From assembly GCA_016713445.1 (NCBI GenBank), contig JADJPB010000012.1, positions 1 through 64,000 on the forward strand: 64,000 nt of DNA, written 5' to 3'. The DNA is from Bacteroidota bacterium. GTDB lineage: Bacteria; Bacteroidota; Bacteroidia; AKYH767-A; OLB10. The translations under genes and the position numbers were made by a program. How positions within the stretch are numbered: the first letter of the stretch is position 1; each line of letters starts with the position of its first letter. Shown here piece by piece: positions 29,701 through 40,536 of this stretch. Under the pieces are notes generated by a model. The model did not search any database and was not told the DNA's origin. It was given only the letters and a program-made list of their open reading frames with translations.

Positions 29701-32700
29701 TCCGCCTGCAAGACCAGAAAATATACCTGATGCTTGATAAGTAGATCCATTGATACTAAATTGTAAAGGTGCAATACCACCTATTCCAGTTACAGATATA
29801 CTGCCATTATTTGTAAAACATGCACTGGAAGTATTGACTACATTTAAATTCAAACCAGAAATATTGTTTATCGTTGTATTGCTAGTTGCTGTACATCCAT
29901 TAGCATCTTTAATAATAACGGAGTAAACACCAACACCAAGTCCAGGGAAAGTATTTCCTGTTTGATAAGTTGTTCCATTGTCTATGCTATATGTATAGGG
30001 AGATGTACCACTTGATCCGTTGGCTGTAATGACACCATTCGTTTGATTACAGCCTGCGGGAGTTGTAGTTGTTGAAATGATAGGCCCCGCTAATGCAGTA
30101 ACAACTACAATGGTCGCTCCCATACATCCGGTAGCATCTCTAACATAAAGCGTATAACTAATTGGGGCAAGTCCTGTGAATAATGTGCTAGCTTGGAAAT
30201 TAATTCCATTTATACTGTATTGCAATGCACCCGTTCCTCCACTGCCTGATGCAGTAATAGTCCCTGTATTGGAAGCACAAGACGATGGTGCTGTTATTCC
30301 GGATACTGTTGGACCTCCTGTTGAAATGATATTGGTAACTACTGTTGTGATGCAATTGTTTGCATCTTTAACATATACAGTATAACTTCCAGCTACAAGT
30401 CCTGTAAATACATTTGAAGCCTGATAGGTTGAGCCATTAATGCTATATTGTAAAGGTGGAACACCCCCCGTTGAATTAGCCGTAATACTTCCGTTTGCAT
30501 TATTACAAGATGCTGTAACGGGTGTCGCTGTTAATGTCGGACCAGCAGAATTTGCGATGGTAGCATTAGCCGTACTTAAACAACCATTCGCATCTTGAAT
30601 GGTAACGGTGTATGCTCCTGCGAGAAGTCCAGTAAAAATGTTTCCAGGTTGATAAGTGCTTGCATTCAGACTGTATTCTAATGGCGCAATACCACCCGAA
30701 GCGACAACAGTAATACTGCCATAGTTGCTGTTGCAAAAAGTTGCTGAAGGAATAGCCGTAGCAATGGGGCCGGGACTATTAGATATCGTTATTGATGTAA
30801 CATTCGAACATCCTGTTGCATCTTTGATGGTTAAAGTATATGTGCCAGCAGCAACTCCTGGAAATAGATTTCCAGTTTGAAATGTTGTTCCGTTTATACT
30901 ATATGTTAAAGGGGCAACACCACCTCCTCCAATCGCTGTAATGGAACCTGTACTACTTCCGCAAATTGCATCCGTTTTTGTAAATGCAACCGTGGGTCCA
31001 TCTAAGTTAATGATATTTATTGCGAGAGTATTACTACAATTATTAGCATCTTTTACCGTGATGATATAAAGTCCTGCCGCCAGTGTTGAAAATGAATTGG
31101 ATGGTTGGAATGTTACACCATCTTTGCTATAGGTGTATGGTGCTGTACCACCACTAGCAGTAATGTTTATTGAACCATTACTTGTTCCGCAACTGGTATT
31201 CACAATAGAAGGAACAATGGATGGTCCAGGCAATGTAAAATTTGTAGTTGTAACTATTCCACTACAAGCTTGATTAATGGTTGCTTTTACAGCGTAGTTT
31301 ATATTCGGACTTAATCCAGTGAAAACTCCAGTTGTATTACTTGAGATTTGAGTCACTCCATTATACAGTACATAAGTTACTGTTGCACCTACTGGAGGAG
31401 TAGGAGTGAGCGTGCTAGTTGCACTTAATGTACCACAGCTGGAAGTTACATTTAATGTGAACGATGCTGAAGCACATCCGTACGATGTAATATCAAAGGA
31501 GCCTACGAATCCTTTTCCTGATGCATAAAGTATTTTCTGGGATTCATAATAAGCCAAGTCGTATACAGCACTTGTGCTGAATCCAGAAATTAGTATATCA
31601 GGTTTGGAGGCATCATCAAAAGTAGAACCATTGAAGAAATAAACTTTAATAGTTCCATTCGGAAATCCAACAAAAATATTGTTGCATTCATCAGCAATGA
31701 TTCCACCACTCATTAAAGCAGTATTGGTTCCTATTGTAAGTGGTGTGCCTACTGCTGCTCCACTCGCTTTATTAATGGCTTTTAAATTTTTTTCCGTCCC
31801 AATAAAAAGGTACGATGAGTTAATTGCAAAAACATTACTTGAATTGTCAATTTCTGGTCCAACTAAATAAGGACGATTGGCTATTTCCTGAATAGTTGTA
31901 AAACCAGATGGAACATTCCAAGCTACACTAGCTCCACTGTAGGGAGTATTGTTTTTATAAATTTTATTTGATAAATAGGGTGTTCCATAAAGAGAACCGT
32001 AAATCGTATATAGAGAATTAGTAGCTGGATCGATAATGACATCTGAAATATCCTGCGCCCATCCTCCACCGGCATATGGAATTCCAGTAACATTTATTGA
32101 GCTTATTGCAGTAGCAGGAGGTGTGATTATTCCGAAATTAATATTGGAATTAGTACCGCCACCAGCAATTAATAGTTGTCCGGTTCCTCCATTACAACTC
32201 CAATACATTTTCCAGTTTTCTAAGAAACTGCCATTGGCTGTTGAAATGTAGTTGTCATAAATGCCGGTCGTGTTTATTCGAATTATACGATGTCCACCTG
32301 AGGGTGCAAAGCCTTGTCCTAGATAAATATTTCCTGAATTTTTATCAACTACCCATCCTCCATAATAGGTCCCAAATGTCCATGCCGGAATAGTCATCGA
32401 TCCACTGAATGTCCAGAGTAGTGTACCGGTTGGATCATATTTTGCAAGTTTGTAACTAGAGCCATTTCCTCCGCCTGTCACATAAACATTGCCCGCGTAG
32501 TCAAAATCAACATCTTTTGCTATCCCCGCATTTACACCAGTACCCGTTAAGTTTGAAGTGCCTGATACGAATGGATCAATAATAATTCCACGTGTTTTAT
32601 CGTAAGTAGACGGAAGTTTAAAACGAACAATATTTTTCGATATCTCAAAAGAAGAAAGAATAGGTGACATTGTTTTTGCTGTAGCAGAAATTTCTTCGCC

Positions 32701-33459
32701 ATAGTATGAAACAGGAATGGATTCAACAGTTTTACCAGCTGATGATTTTAAAATTAAATTTCCATTGGTGTCAATGCGTATTCTCTTGATATCGCCACCA
32801 ACCAATATTTTTACTTTTTGAAGATCAGCATTTGGCTTTACAATTAAACTGTATTCATAACCTTCACTCCGCCCTTCAATAAAATTGTAGACAAGATCGA
32901 TTCCTTGATAGAGATTTTTATAGGTGATCTTAGAATATGCTTTCGCTTTTCCTTCGGATAGACCATAAGTGTGATAATGATTCGCACTTATTTCTGCTAT
33001 TATTTCCGCATTTGTATTCGCATCAACCCAAGAGAGCGTAATCGCTTTGTCAATAATGTCTAATTCTTCAAGTTCTTCTTCCTTCTTCTTGCTTTTTTTT
33101 CCGTTGCGTTTGTTTTTGTGCTCTTTAATTTCTATCTCTGTTAATGTTGGTCCTGCAAGTTTTCGATGTAAATAAATAATTCCTTTTTCTGTAAATAAAA
33201 CTGGAATACCAAATCCTTCATAGGCATAAAGTATTTTACCCATCTCAGGATGATCTTTATGAAATTCTCCAAATTGACCGATGTTCTCTATAAAGTGAGT
33301 ACTAATTCCGTAAAGATCTTTCTTTTCTCCCTGCAAATACGTATTGGAAAGCGGATTTGTTTGGGTTGAAGTTTGAGCAACAATTATCGAATGAAAGAAA
33401 ATTATTCCAATAATTAATATGCTATTTTTTTTACTGAATTGTTGTAGCAAGCAATGCAT
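26746..33459 (-). CDS. Giant SprB-repeat surface protein with T9SS sorting domain (one in-frame stop)
   Basis: 2,035 codons are open from 33459 to an in-frame TGA at 27354-27352, and the same frame continues to 26746. KFPCKPV-(TGA)-TYMVRIIDANG reads as continuous protein, so the stop is probably a GGA-to-TGA error. Order: signal peptide (IGIIFFHSIIVAQ); residues about 45-300, a domain with HFIENIGQFGEFHKD and ILYAYEGFGIPVLFTEKGII typical of Bacteroidota surface proteins (DUF7948-like); residues 300-640, a beta-propeller-like region; a fibronectin-like piece; then from about residue 750 some 17 SprB-type repeats of about 75 residues with the pattern SCxxxNGxIxxxxxGGxxPLQYSINGxxYQ, GxYTVxVKDANGC. 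The end has LPIELISFSG and a sorting domain (YYFIRISG). SprB-like adhesins support gliding or attachment in relatives. Confidence 0.88.
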
Positions 33460-34116
33460 AATGAATTTTATAGGAATGTAAATTTAAATTTGTATGAATG
33501 AAATTAAAAGGAGATTTGTCATACTTTACACTTATAATCTTGTGATTTTCAAACTTGTTAGTCTTTTATTTGATGCTAATTTATTGCTTGAATCAAATGA
33601 TGTCTATTTTATTTCTATAGATGAGGAGATTGTTGTTGTGAATGAGAATAATCCGAACTTGAATAAGATTTGAATTAGTAATTTAGTAATGAGATTTTTA
33701 TTTTATAGATTTTGGATCTATTTTTGTTTTTGCAATAGATCGATCATGTTTTTTTCTATTTTTTTACATTATTAGCTACTTTTGTGTGAATTAAATGATT
33801 TTACTTTCGATGATTTTTTTCAAATTATCTCTTAATAAAGTTGACTTTCTTTTGTTGAATATTTCTTGTAATTCGTGGGTGAACGTGTGAATGAGTACCT
33901 TATAAGCCGAAAGATGAATTTTTAAGGTGTTTTTGATTTATTTCGTTTTGCATTTTTTAAGGATTTAGGTCAAATTGCTATGAATTCCATCAATAACTTA
34001 AGGATATCTCGAAATTCTCTCCATGTCACAGCCTTTAAACTTACATTTCTAGTGTGTTTTCTTCATTTTCAAAATACTATTTCACTGATTTCCAGTTAAC
34101 CAACCATGATTTTTTG
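33460..34116. other. AT-rich intergenic region
   Basis: About 650 bp between the divergent SprB-repeat gene and the helicase gene. I see no gene, RNA or clear hairpin in it. It must hold the promoter of the large surface protein. Confidence 0.4.
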
Positions 34117-34124
34117 TACCTTTG
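34117..34124 (+). promoter_or_regulatory. -7 promoter box of the DEAD-box helicase gene
   Basis: TACCTTTG matches TAnnTTTG and lies only 4 bp before the ATG at 34129, which would place transcription start at or next to the start codon. Confidence 0.55.
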
Positions 34125-34128
34125 CGCC

Positions 34129-36066
34129 ATGAATACCTTCCAAGAACTGGGCTTAGACGCTCGATTGGTGAAAAGCGTTGAAGCACTGGGCTTTGTGACG
34201 CCTACCCCCATACAATTACAAGCAATTCCTGCCCTTTAGAGGGTGGACGTGATCTCGTTGGATTAGCACAAACCGGAACTGGCAAGACTGCCGCATTCGG
34301 ACTTCCTCTTTTGCAATTGATCGATCTTTCAAAAATTACCCGCAAGCATTAATTCTAGCTCCAACACGCGAGCTCTGTGTGCAAATTTATAATGACCTTC
34401 AAAATTTCTCGACAGAGATGAAGGGGTTTGAATCCGTACCTGTTTATGGTGGCGCAAGCATCATGGACCAGATACGTAAAATTAAGCGTGGCGTTCATGT
34501 AGTAGTTGCTACACCTGGTCGTTTAATTGATCTGATCAACAGAAAGGCGTTAGATCTGGGAAAAGTTAAAATTTTAGTGTTGGATGAGGCCGATGAAATG
34601 TTGAACATGGGCTTTAAGGAGGACATTGATTTTATTCTTGAAAATACCCTGACGAGAGAAATACCTGGCTTTTTCTGCGACGATGCCTCGTGAAGTGAGC
34701 AATATCGCTAAGAATTATATGGATGATCCGTTTGAAATTACAACGGAATCGTCAAAAGGTAAATGAGAATATTGAACATTGTTATGCAATGGTAAAAGCA
34801 CGCGATCGTTATGCAGCGCTGAAGCGTTTCGTTGATGCAAATGTTGAAATATTTGGAATTATTTTCTGCCGCACTCGAATGGAAACGCAAGAAGTTGCTG
34901 AGCATTTAATGCGTGATGGCTACAATGCCGATTCATTGCATGGCGACTTAAGTCAAGTGCAACGTGATAAGGTAATGGGTCGTTACCGTGATCGTAGTTT
35001 GCAGTTGTTGGTTGCAACGGATGTAGCAGCACGCGGAATCGATGTGCAAGATGTGACTCACGTTATTCATTATAATCTTCCTGATGAATTGGAAAATTAT
35101 ATGCACCGAAGTGGTCGAACCGCTCGTGCAGGTAAAACAGGAATGTCGTTGGCAATTGTGCATACAAAAGATATGGGACGTATTCGTCAAATCGAAAGAT
35201 CAACGGGTCGTACATTTAAACAATTGCAAGTTCCGAATGCTATGGAAGTTTGTGAAAAGCAGTTGATGAAGTTAGTGAAGAAGATTCATGATGTGAAAGT
35301 GAATGAGAAGGAAATTGAACCTTACTTGGAATCTATTTATGATGAGTTTAAAGACTTGGATCGTGATGCTTTAATTCATCGCTTAGTCTCGATTGAATTT
35401 AATCGCTTCCTCGACTATTATAAAAATGCGCCCGATCTTAATGTGGATGCTAAAGCGGCGCGAAGTGAGTCAGGTGGTGGTCGCGCTTATGGCGATAAAC
35501 ACAGTCGCATGTTTGTGAGTATCGGCTCTAAAGATGGATTGGACAAAGGAAAGTTGTTGCGTTTTATATGCGATACAACTGGTGAAAAAGGTGCTGTGTT
35601 TGGTCGTATCGATGTGCAAGGTGTTTATTCCTTTGTAGACGTTGAGCCCGATCGTATGGAAGCAGTAATGTCAGGATTAAATGGTGCAATGTATCAAGAT
35701 CGTAAAGTGCGTACTGAGTTAAGCGAAAGCAAGGCCGGAAGTAACGGCGGAAGAAGCGGTCGCAGCAGTGAAGGAAGAGGTCGTAGTGAAGGTCGTAGCC
35801 AAGGCAGAGATGGAAGAAATTTCGGCGGTGACAGAGGACGTGGTGGTGAAGGTAAAAGTTATGGCAGCGATAGAGGCCGTAGTGAAGGTGGTAGAGATCG
35901 CTCTTACGAAAGAAAGCGTGAAATGTCGACGGAGGGAAGTGGAAGTCCATTTGGACGTGATCCATGGAAGGATGATAAGCCTTCTAAGAATTCAGGCAGT
36001 GATCGTAAGAAAGAAAAATCAACTGCAGGTACAGCTAGAAAGGATAAGTATAAGTCACGTTGGTAA
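34129..36066 (+). CDS. deaD: DEAD-box RNA helicase with DbpA-type domain and RGG-like tail (frame-disrupted)
   Basis: Q motif in GFVTPTPIQLQAIPAL, Walker A AQTGTGKTAAFGLPLL (about 34267, in a shifted frame), PTREL, TPGRLIDLI, DEAD box LVLDEADEMLNMGF, SAT motif (about 34675, shifted), and helicase C motifs LHGDLSQVQRD, ATDVAARGIDV and HRSGRTARAGK. Residues about 495-570 look like the DbpA RNA-binding domain (RMFVSIGSKDGLDKGKLL). The last 120 residues are Gly/Arg/Ser-rich (GGDRGRGGEGKSYGSDRGR) and should bind RNA non-specifically. Frames shift near 34238, 34345 and 34665, probably errors. The helicase remodels rRNA or mRNA and is often cold-induced. The CsdA/DeaD assignment follows from the domain order. 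Confidence 0.88.
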
Positions 36067-36132
36067 TTTTTTCGGTTAGATGATCTTTTCGATTGAATTA
36101 AAAATTGAAAAAAATATAATTGAGTTCAGCAT

Positions 36133-37662
36133 ATGCATGAGAGTATTCTGATTATTGATTTTGGTTCACAGTTCACACAGTTAATAGCACGTCGCGTTCG
36201 CGAGTTAAACGTCTATTGTGAAATTCACCCTTATAACCACCTTCCCGAAATTCATGAAGGAATAAAAGGCATTATTTTAAGCGGTGGTCCTGCTTCCGTT
36301 AGAGAAGAAAATGCACCCTCTGTGGACACAAAATCTTTGCGTGGACGATTCCCAGTGCTCGGTGTTTGTTATGGCGCGCAATTGATGGCGTTGCAAGGTG
36401 GCGGAAAGGTGAATGCTTCTAACACTCGTGAATTTGGTCGTGCGCAATTATCCGTGCAGAATAGCGGCGATGTGTTTTTAGAAGATGTGAAAGATGAATC
36501 GCAAGTGTGGATGTCACATTCAGATTCGATCACCGAGGTGCCCGACGATTTTAAAATTATTGCAAGTACACACGATGTGAAGGTGGCTGCTTACCATATT
36601 CAAGGGGAGAGTACGTACGGACTCCAATTTCATCCTGAAGTAATTCATAGTGTTGAAGGGAAAAGTTTGTTAAAGAATTTTATTTATAAAGTTTGCGGTT
36701 GTAAAGGCGACTGGACACCGGGCTCGTTTATTGACGAAACGGTGGAAAGTTTGAAAAAACAACTCGGCAATGATCAAGTGATTCTCGGACTTAGTGGTGG
36801 AGTGGATTCTGGTGTAGCTGCGATGTTGTTACACAAAGCCATTGGAAAAAATTTACATTGTGTGTTTGTGAATAATGGATTGCTGCGTAAGAATGAATAT
36901 GAGCAAGTGTTGGATACTTACAAACATTTTGGATTGAATATTCATGGAGTTGATGCAAGCGAGGAATTTTATAAGGAGTTAGCAGGAGTAAGTGAACCTG
37001 AAGCAAAACGAAAAATAATTGGCCGTGTTTTTATAGAGGTTTTCGATGCAAAGGCTCATGAAATAAAAGACGTGAAGTGGTTAGCGCAGGGAACTATTTA
37101 TCCCGATGTTATTGAATCGGTATCGGTGAAGGGTCCGTCCGCTACTATTAAATCGCATCATAACGTGGGTGGCTTACCGGAAAAGATGAAAATGAAAGTG
37201 GTAGAGCCATTACGTAGCTTGTTTAAAGATGAAGTGCGCTTGGTAGGAACTGCTTTAGGGATGCCTCCCGATTTGTTGAATCGTCATCCGTTCCCTGGTC
37301 CTGGATTAGGAATTCGAATTTTAGGCGATGTGACTAAGGAGAAAGTGAGAATCATTCAAGAAGTGGATGCAATTTATATTGATGGATTGAAACGTGACGG
37401 ATTGTATGATCAAGTATGGCAAGCAGGTTCTATCTTTTTACCAATTAACTCGGTAGGGGTAATGGGTGATGAACGAACCTATGAGCATGTAGTGGCATTA
37501 CGTGCGGTGAGTTCTACCGATGGAATGACCGCCGATTGGTGTCATTTACCTTATGAGTTTTTGGGTAAGATCTCCAATGAAATAATTAATAAAGTAAAAG
37601 GTGTGAATCGTGTGGTGTATGATATCAGTTCAAAACCTCCAGCTACCATCGAATGGGAATAA
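36133..37662 (+). CDS. guaA: GMP synthase (glutamine-hydrolysing)
   Basis: Intact, 509 residues, the normal size. The glutamine amidotransferase domain has the nucleophile Cys in VLGVCYGAQLMAL and His/Glu in YGLQFHPEVIHS. The ATP pyrophosphatase P-loop is LGLSGGVDSGVAAMLL. The C-terminal dimerisation part ends SSKPPATIEWE. The enzyme converts XMP to GMP in purine synthesis. It lies 66 bp after the helicase gene, and its last codons overlap the start of the next gene by 10 bp. Confidence 0.96.
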   Translation: MHESILIIDFGSQFTQLIARRVRELNVYCEIHPYNHLPEIHEGIKGIILSGGPASVREENAPSVDTKSLRGRFPVLGVCYGAQLMALQGGGKVNASNTREFGRAQLSVQNSGDVFLEDVKDESQVWMSHSDSITEVPDDFKIIASTHDVKVAAYHIQGESTYGLQFHPEVIHSVEGKSLLKNFIYKVCGCKGDWTPGSFIDETVESLKKQLGNDQVILGLSGGVDSGVAAMLLHKAIGKNLHCVFVNNGLLRKNEYEQVLDTYKHFGLNIHGVDASEEFYKELAGVSEPEAKRKIIGRVFIEVFDAKAHEIKDVKWLAQGTIYPDVIESVSVKGPSATIKSHHNVGGLPEKMKMKVVEPLRSLFKDEVRLVGTALGMPPDLLNRHPFPGPGLGIRILGDVTKEKVRIIQEVDAIYIDGLKRDGLYDQVWQAGSIFLPINSVGVMGDERTYEHVVALRAVSSTDGMTADWCHLPYEFLGKISNEIINKVKGVNRVVYDISSKPPATIEWE

Positions 37663-38909
37663 ATTTATCGAGATCAAGTTTTTTAATTTTTACACTTTGC
37701 ATTTCCTTGCTCAGTGCTTGCAGTACCTCTAAAAAAAGTTCTGTTACAAAACCGACTGCACCAGAATTGAAAACGGTTGAAGTTGCGAAAGTAGAAGTAA
37801 AAGATACGTTGGTTGTTACACTACCCAAAGTTCAAACTATCAACATTGCTCTATTGCTGACACTGAATTTGGAGGAGCATTTTGCAAATGATACAGCCCC
37901 TGATACGAATCCTTTAATACTGCAGGAATCATTAGCATCCTTAAACTTTTACGAAGGAGCCTTGTTGGCTTCTGATACGCTCTCATCTAAATTGCGAAAA
38001 ATTAATTTCAAAATTATTGATACTGGAGCAGACTCTTTGTCGACTGTAACCTCCTTGAATACCGCTGATATGAACGAAGTGGATGCTGTCGTATCTTTCC
38101 TGCCAGCCAATTATACATCTTTATTGTCTCGCATCTCAAACCGTTGGGCTATGCCTATGTATTTATTTGCTGCGAGTAACACTTCTATCTTAGAAAAAAA
38201 TAAGTGGATTCGTTTGGTGAACCCTAGTAATTATACTCAAATTACACAAGCGGCGACGTACATCTCAAAACATCATGCTGTTGATAAAATAGTTGCAGTT
38301 TATCGGGAACAGAAAGGGGAGAATTTAATTGCTGAGTTGTTCGCTGATGTGATTGATAGCTTGTTAGAAAAAAAAGGTATTTGCGATAAAGTAAATTATA
38401 AAAGTGATGGCTTTAATTCTCTTAAGTCAAAGTTGTCTAAGACAAAAACAAATGTGTTGATCATTCCAACATCCGATGAATCGTTTTTAGCTTCTTTATT
38501 AAATAAGTTGGGCGATATCAAAACGGATTATAAATTCGTATTGATGGGGATGCCTGCTTGGGAAAATTTTAATTCCATCGATCCTGAGACCATGAAAGAG
38601 TTAGGTGCAATAATTTTTAACGGAATGTATATCGATACCCAATGTCCAGAATTAACTCAATTTAGAAAGAAATTTATTTTGGAATATCATGCCGATCCAA
38701 CGCTTGCCGCCTACATGGGTTATGACGTCGTGAATTGCATTGTCGAAGAAAAGGAAAGCAAAATGATGAATCGTGAAGTGCGTTTCCGTTCCTTATTAAA
38801 TTCAGGAAAAGAAATATTGTTGAGTCCCGTTTGTGAGTCTTGCGGTTTCGAAACAAAAGCCATCAACCTTTTGAAGTACGGTGAGTACGAGTTGTTGCTG
38901 GTGAAGTAA
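37653..38909 (+). CDS. Lipoprotein with periplasmic-binding-protein type 1 fold
   Basis: Intact, 418 residues. The N-terminus is a lipoprotein signal (FLIFTLCISLLSACST, lipobox LSAC). After a low-complexity linker comes a receptor-ligand-binding-type domain: INIALLLTLNLEE, YEGALLASD, DAVVSFLPANYTSLLS, KIVAVYREQKGENLIAELFA, then YMGYDVVNC near the end. This is the layout of branched-chain amino-acid binding proteins and of LpoA-like proteins. No ABC transporter genes are nearby, so a regulatory or envelope role is as likely as transport. The start overlaps guaA by 10 bp, which implies co-transcription. Confidence 0.8.
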   Translation: MGINLSRSSFLIFTLCISLLSACSTSKKSSVTKPTAPELKTVEVAKVEVKDTLVVTLPKVQTINIALLLTLNLEEHFANDTAPDTNPLILQESLASLNFYEGALLASDTLSSKLRKINFKIIDTGADSLSTVTSLNTADMNEVDAVVSFLPANYTSLLSRISNRWAMPMYLFAASNTSILEKNKWIRLVNPSNYTQITQAATYISKHHAVDKIVAVYREQKGENLIAELFADVIDSLLEKKGICDKVNYKSDGFNSLKSKLSKTKTNVLIIPTSDESFLASLLNKLGDIKTDYKFVLMGMPAWENFNSIDPETMKELGAIIFNGMYIDTQCPELTQFRKKFILEYHADPTLAAYMGYDVVNCIVEEKESKMMNREVRFRSLLNSGKEILLSPVCESCGFETKAINLLKYGEYELLLVK

Positions 38910-39011
38910 ATAGAGATTTTCAACTTAGCGCCCCAGTCGCTAGCGAGAGATTTTCATCGGCAAAAATTTATGGCTTTGCGTTCTTTAGATAGAAAAATTC
39001 CATCTTGAGAA

Positions 39012-39157
39012 CTTTGCGACTTTGCGCCTTAGCGAGAAAATTTGGCGAAGAGAAATCTGTCGAAGAAAAAAGCATTATTCGAATGCGATTAAATTATTGT
39101 AAGCCTATTGTTCAAGCCTCTCCCTTCGCGAGGCTTCGCGACCTCTCCAAGGGAGAG
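39012..39157. repeat. Dispersed intergenic repeat, copy B
   Basis: About 146 bp, matching 19697-19843 nearly base for base in the same orientation: CTTTGCGACTTTGCGCC, ATTCGAATGCGATTAAATTA and the palindromic TTCGCGAGGCTTCGCGA block, ending in CTCTCCAAGGGAGAG. Differences are single substitutions and 1-bp indels. Confidence 0.85.
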
Positions 39158-39293
39158 GCTAGAACTTTAATTTGATATTAATATGACTTTATTTCGTACA
39201 AATTATTTTGAATGATTTTATTCAAGAACACTAATATTAGAATGCACTAAAGACTAGCTTTAGTGTAATTCGTGTTCTCAAATGTCTCTAGTG

Positions 39294-39312
39294 CCTGCCT
39301 GCTGCAGGCAGG
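39294..39312. repeat. Palindrome CCTGCCTGCTGCAGGCAGG
   Basis: A 19-bp near-perfect palindrome between two convergent genes. Shorter relatives with CCTGC/GCAGG arms occur at about 7914-7928 and 19641-19662, each also outside genes. Confidence 0.6.
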
Positions 39313-39366
39313 TTGAAATTTGACAATCATTAATTCAACTTAGATTTTAATCCAAAGATTGTTTTT

Positions 39367-39909
39367 CTACGACTCCAAATAAATTTCTACCAATCCTTCC
39401 GGAAGGTCTACATGAAACTCTTTAGCTTCCCGATCAATTTTAATTAATAAATCCGGATGTAAAGGAAATAGAACTTTCTTTTCTTGATAATCAAATTCAA
39501 TTACCGGCTGAATTGTTCGATCGAAGATGGAACAAATAGGACCCAACGCTCCAAGCGTTTTATCCACCACCGTAAAGCCCATTACTTCATGAAAATAAAA
39601 TTTCTTCCCTTTAAGTTTCGGCAAAGAAGAGAGTGGAAGGTAGAGCTGAAACTTTAAGTAGTTCTCCGCTGTCGTCATATCTTCTATTCCTTCTAGATGT
39701 AGATAAGCTGATCTTTCTTTTTCCTTGATGGAAATTTTTTTGACATTATATTCCTTTAATACTTCGTCTATTTCAAGATAAACTACTTTTAAGGACTTAT
39801 AACGTTCTGGACTATCCGATTCTAAAGCTACAATAAAATCGCCCTTCACACCATGCGTTCGAACGATGTAACCAAAATGAAAGTAGTCGGGGTAATTATT
39901 AATGATCAT
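39367..39909 (-). CDS. rimM: Ribosome maturation factor RimM
   Basis: Intact, 180 residues. The N-terminal RimM domain has FHFGYIVRTHGVKGDFIVAL and ENYLKFQLYLPLSSLPKL. The C-terminal PRC-barrel domain has FYFHEVMGFTVVDKTLGALG and KVLFPLHPDLLIKID. RimM binds S19 and helps 16S rRNA processing. It is downstream of rpsP on the same strand, as in many bacteria, but a terminator-like hairpin separates the two. Confidence 0.93.
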   Translation of the reverse strand: MIINNYPDYFHFGYIVRTHGVKGDFIVALESDSPERYKSLKVVYLEIDEVLKEYNVKKISIKEKERSAYLHLEGIEDMTTAENYLKFQLYLPLSSLPKLKGKKFYFHEVMGFTVVDKTLGALGPICSIFDRTIQPVIEFDYQEKKVLFPLHPDLLIKIDREAKEFHVDLPEGLVEIYLES

Positions 39910-39930
39910 ATTGTAATGGTCTAAAATATA

Positions 39931-39962
39931 AAAAGGCTGTCACAAAGTAGCGACAGCCTTTT
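39931..39962 (-). terminator. Hairpin between rpsP and rimM
   Basis: An 11-bp perfect stem (AAAAGGCTGTC / GACAGCCTTTT) with a 10-nt loop. It has T-runs on both sides, so it could work in either direction. On the minus strand it begins 16 bp after the rpsP stop and ends 21 bp before the rimM start. Confidence 0.75.
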
Positions 39963-39978
39963 TTTATGCGAAGTAAAT

Positions 39979-40536
39979 TTATGCTTCAGCTGGAGCATCT
40001 CCTTCTTCTGTAGGAGCTGCTTCTTCGTCATTACTAACTACTGAAGAAGATGCTGCTGCTGTGGCGGCTGCCATGGCTTCAGCTTCTTTTTGTTTCTTTG
40101 CTTCAATGCGGGCTGCATTTACTTTTACTTCATTCTCTAAACGAGAGCCTAATGTTTTAGCTTTGTTGCTAGCAAGATTTGCTTTCTTCGCATCAATCTT
40201 GTTTGACTTCTCTTGCATCCAGAGGTCAAATTTAGCATCGGCTTGCTCTTGTGTAAGCTTGCCTTTCGCAACTCCTTTGTTCAAGTGTACACGGTATAAA
40301 ACACCTTTGTAACTTAGGATAGCGCGGGTCGTGTCAGTCGGCTGAGCACCTTTCATCATCCAATCTGCAGCTTTTTCGGAATCAATTTCGATAGTTGCAG
40401 GATTTGAAATTGGATTATAAGTTCCAATTCTCTCGATGAAACGTCCATCTCTCGGAGCACGACCATCCGCCACCACAATATGGAAATAAGGTTTGCCCTT
40501 CTTTCCATGACGTTGTAATCTAATTTTTGTTGGCAT
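39979..40536 (-). CDS. rpsP: Small ribosomal subunit protein bS16 with long C-terminal extension
   Basis: I start at the ATG at 40536 (MPTKIRLQRHGKKGKPYFHI), which matches the family. The frame opens upstream at 40590. Conserved VADGRAPRDGRFIERIGTYN and YWL-like ADWMMKGAQPTDTTRAILSY follow. The core S16 fold ends near residue 85. The remaining 100 or so residues are Lys/Ala-rich and then Ala/Glu-rich (AAATAAASSSVVSNDEE), a type of tail common in Bacteroidota bS16. An imperfect -7 box, CATCTTTG, is at 40595-40588. Confidence 0.95.
   Translation of the reverse strand: MPTKIRLQRHGKKGKPYFHIVVADGRAPRDGRFIERIGTYNPISNPATIEIDSEKAADWMMKGAQPTDTTRAILSYKGVLYRVHLNKGVAKGKLTQEQADAKFDLWMQEKSNKIDAKKANLASNKAKTLGSRLENEVKVNAARIEAKKQKEAEAMAAATAAASSSVVSNDEEAAPTEEGDAPAEA

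Noticed and set aside
28352..32251. Open frames on the plus strand across the giant adhesin (28352-28750, 28820-29053, 30176-30385, 31679-31870, 32036-32251)
   Set aside because: They are antisense to a well-supported repeat protein and show repeated Val/Pro/Ala patterns that mirror the SprB repeats.
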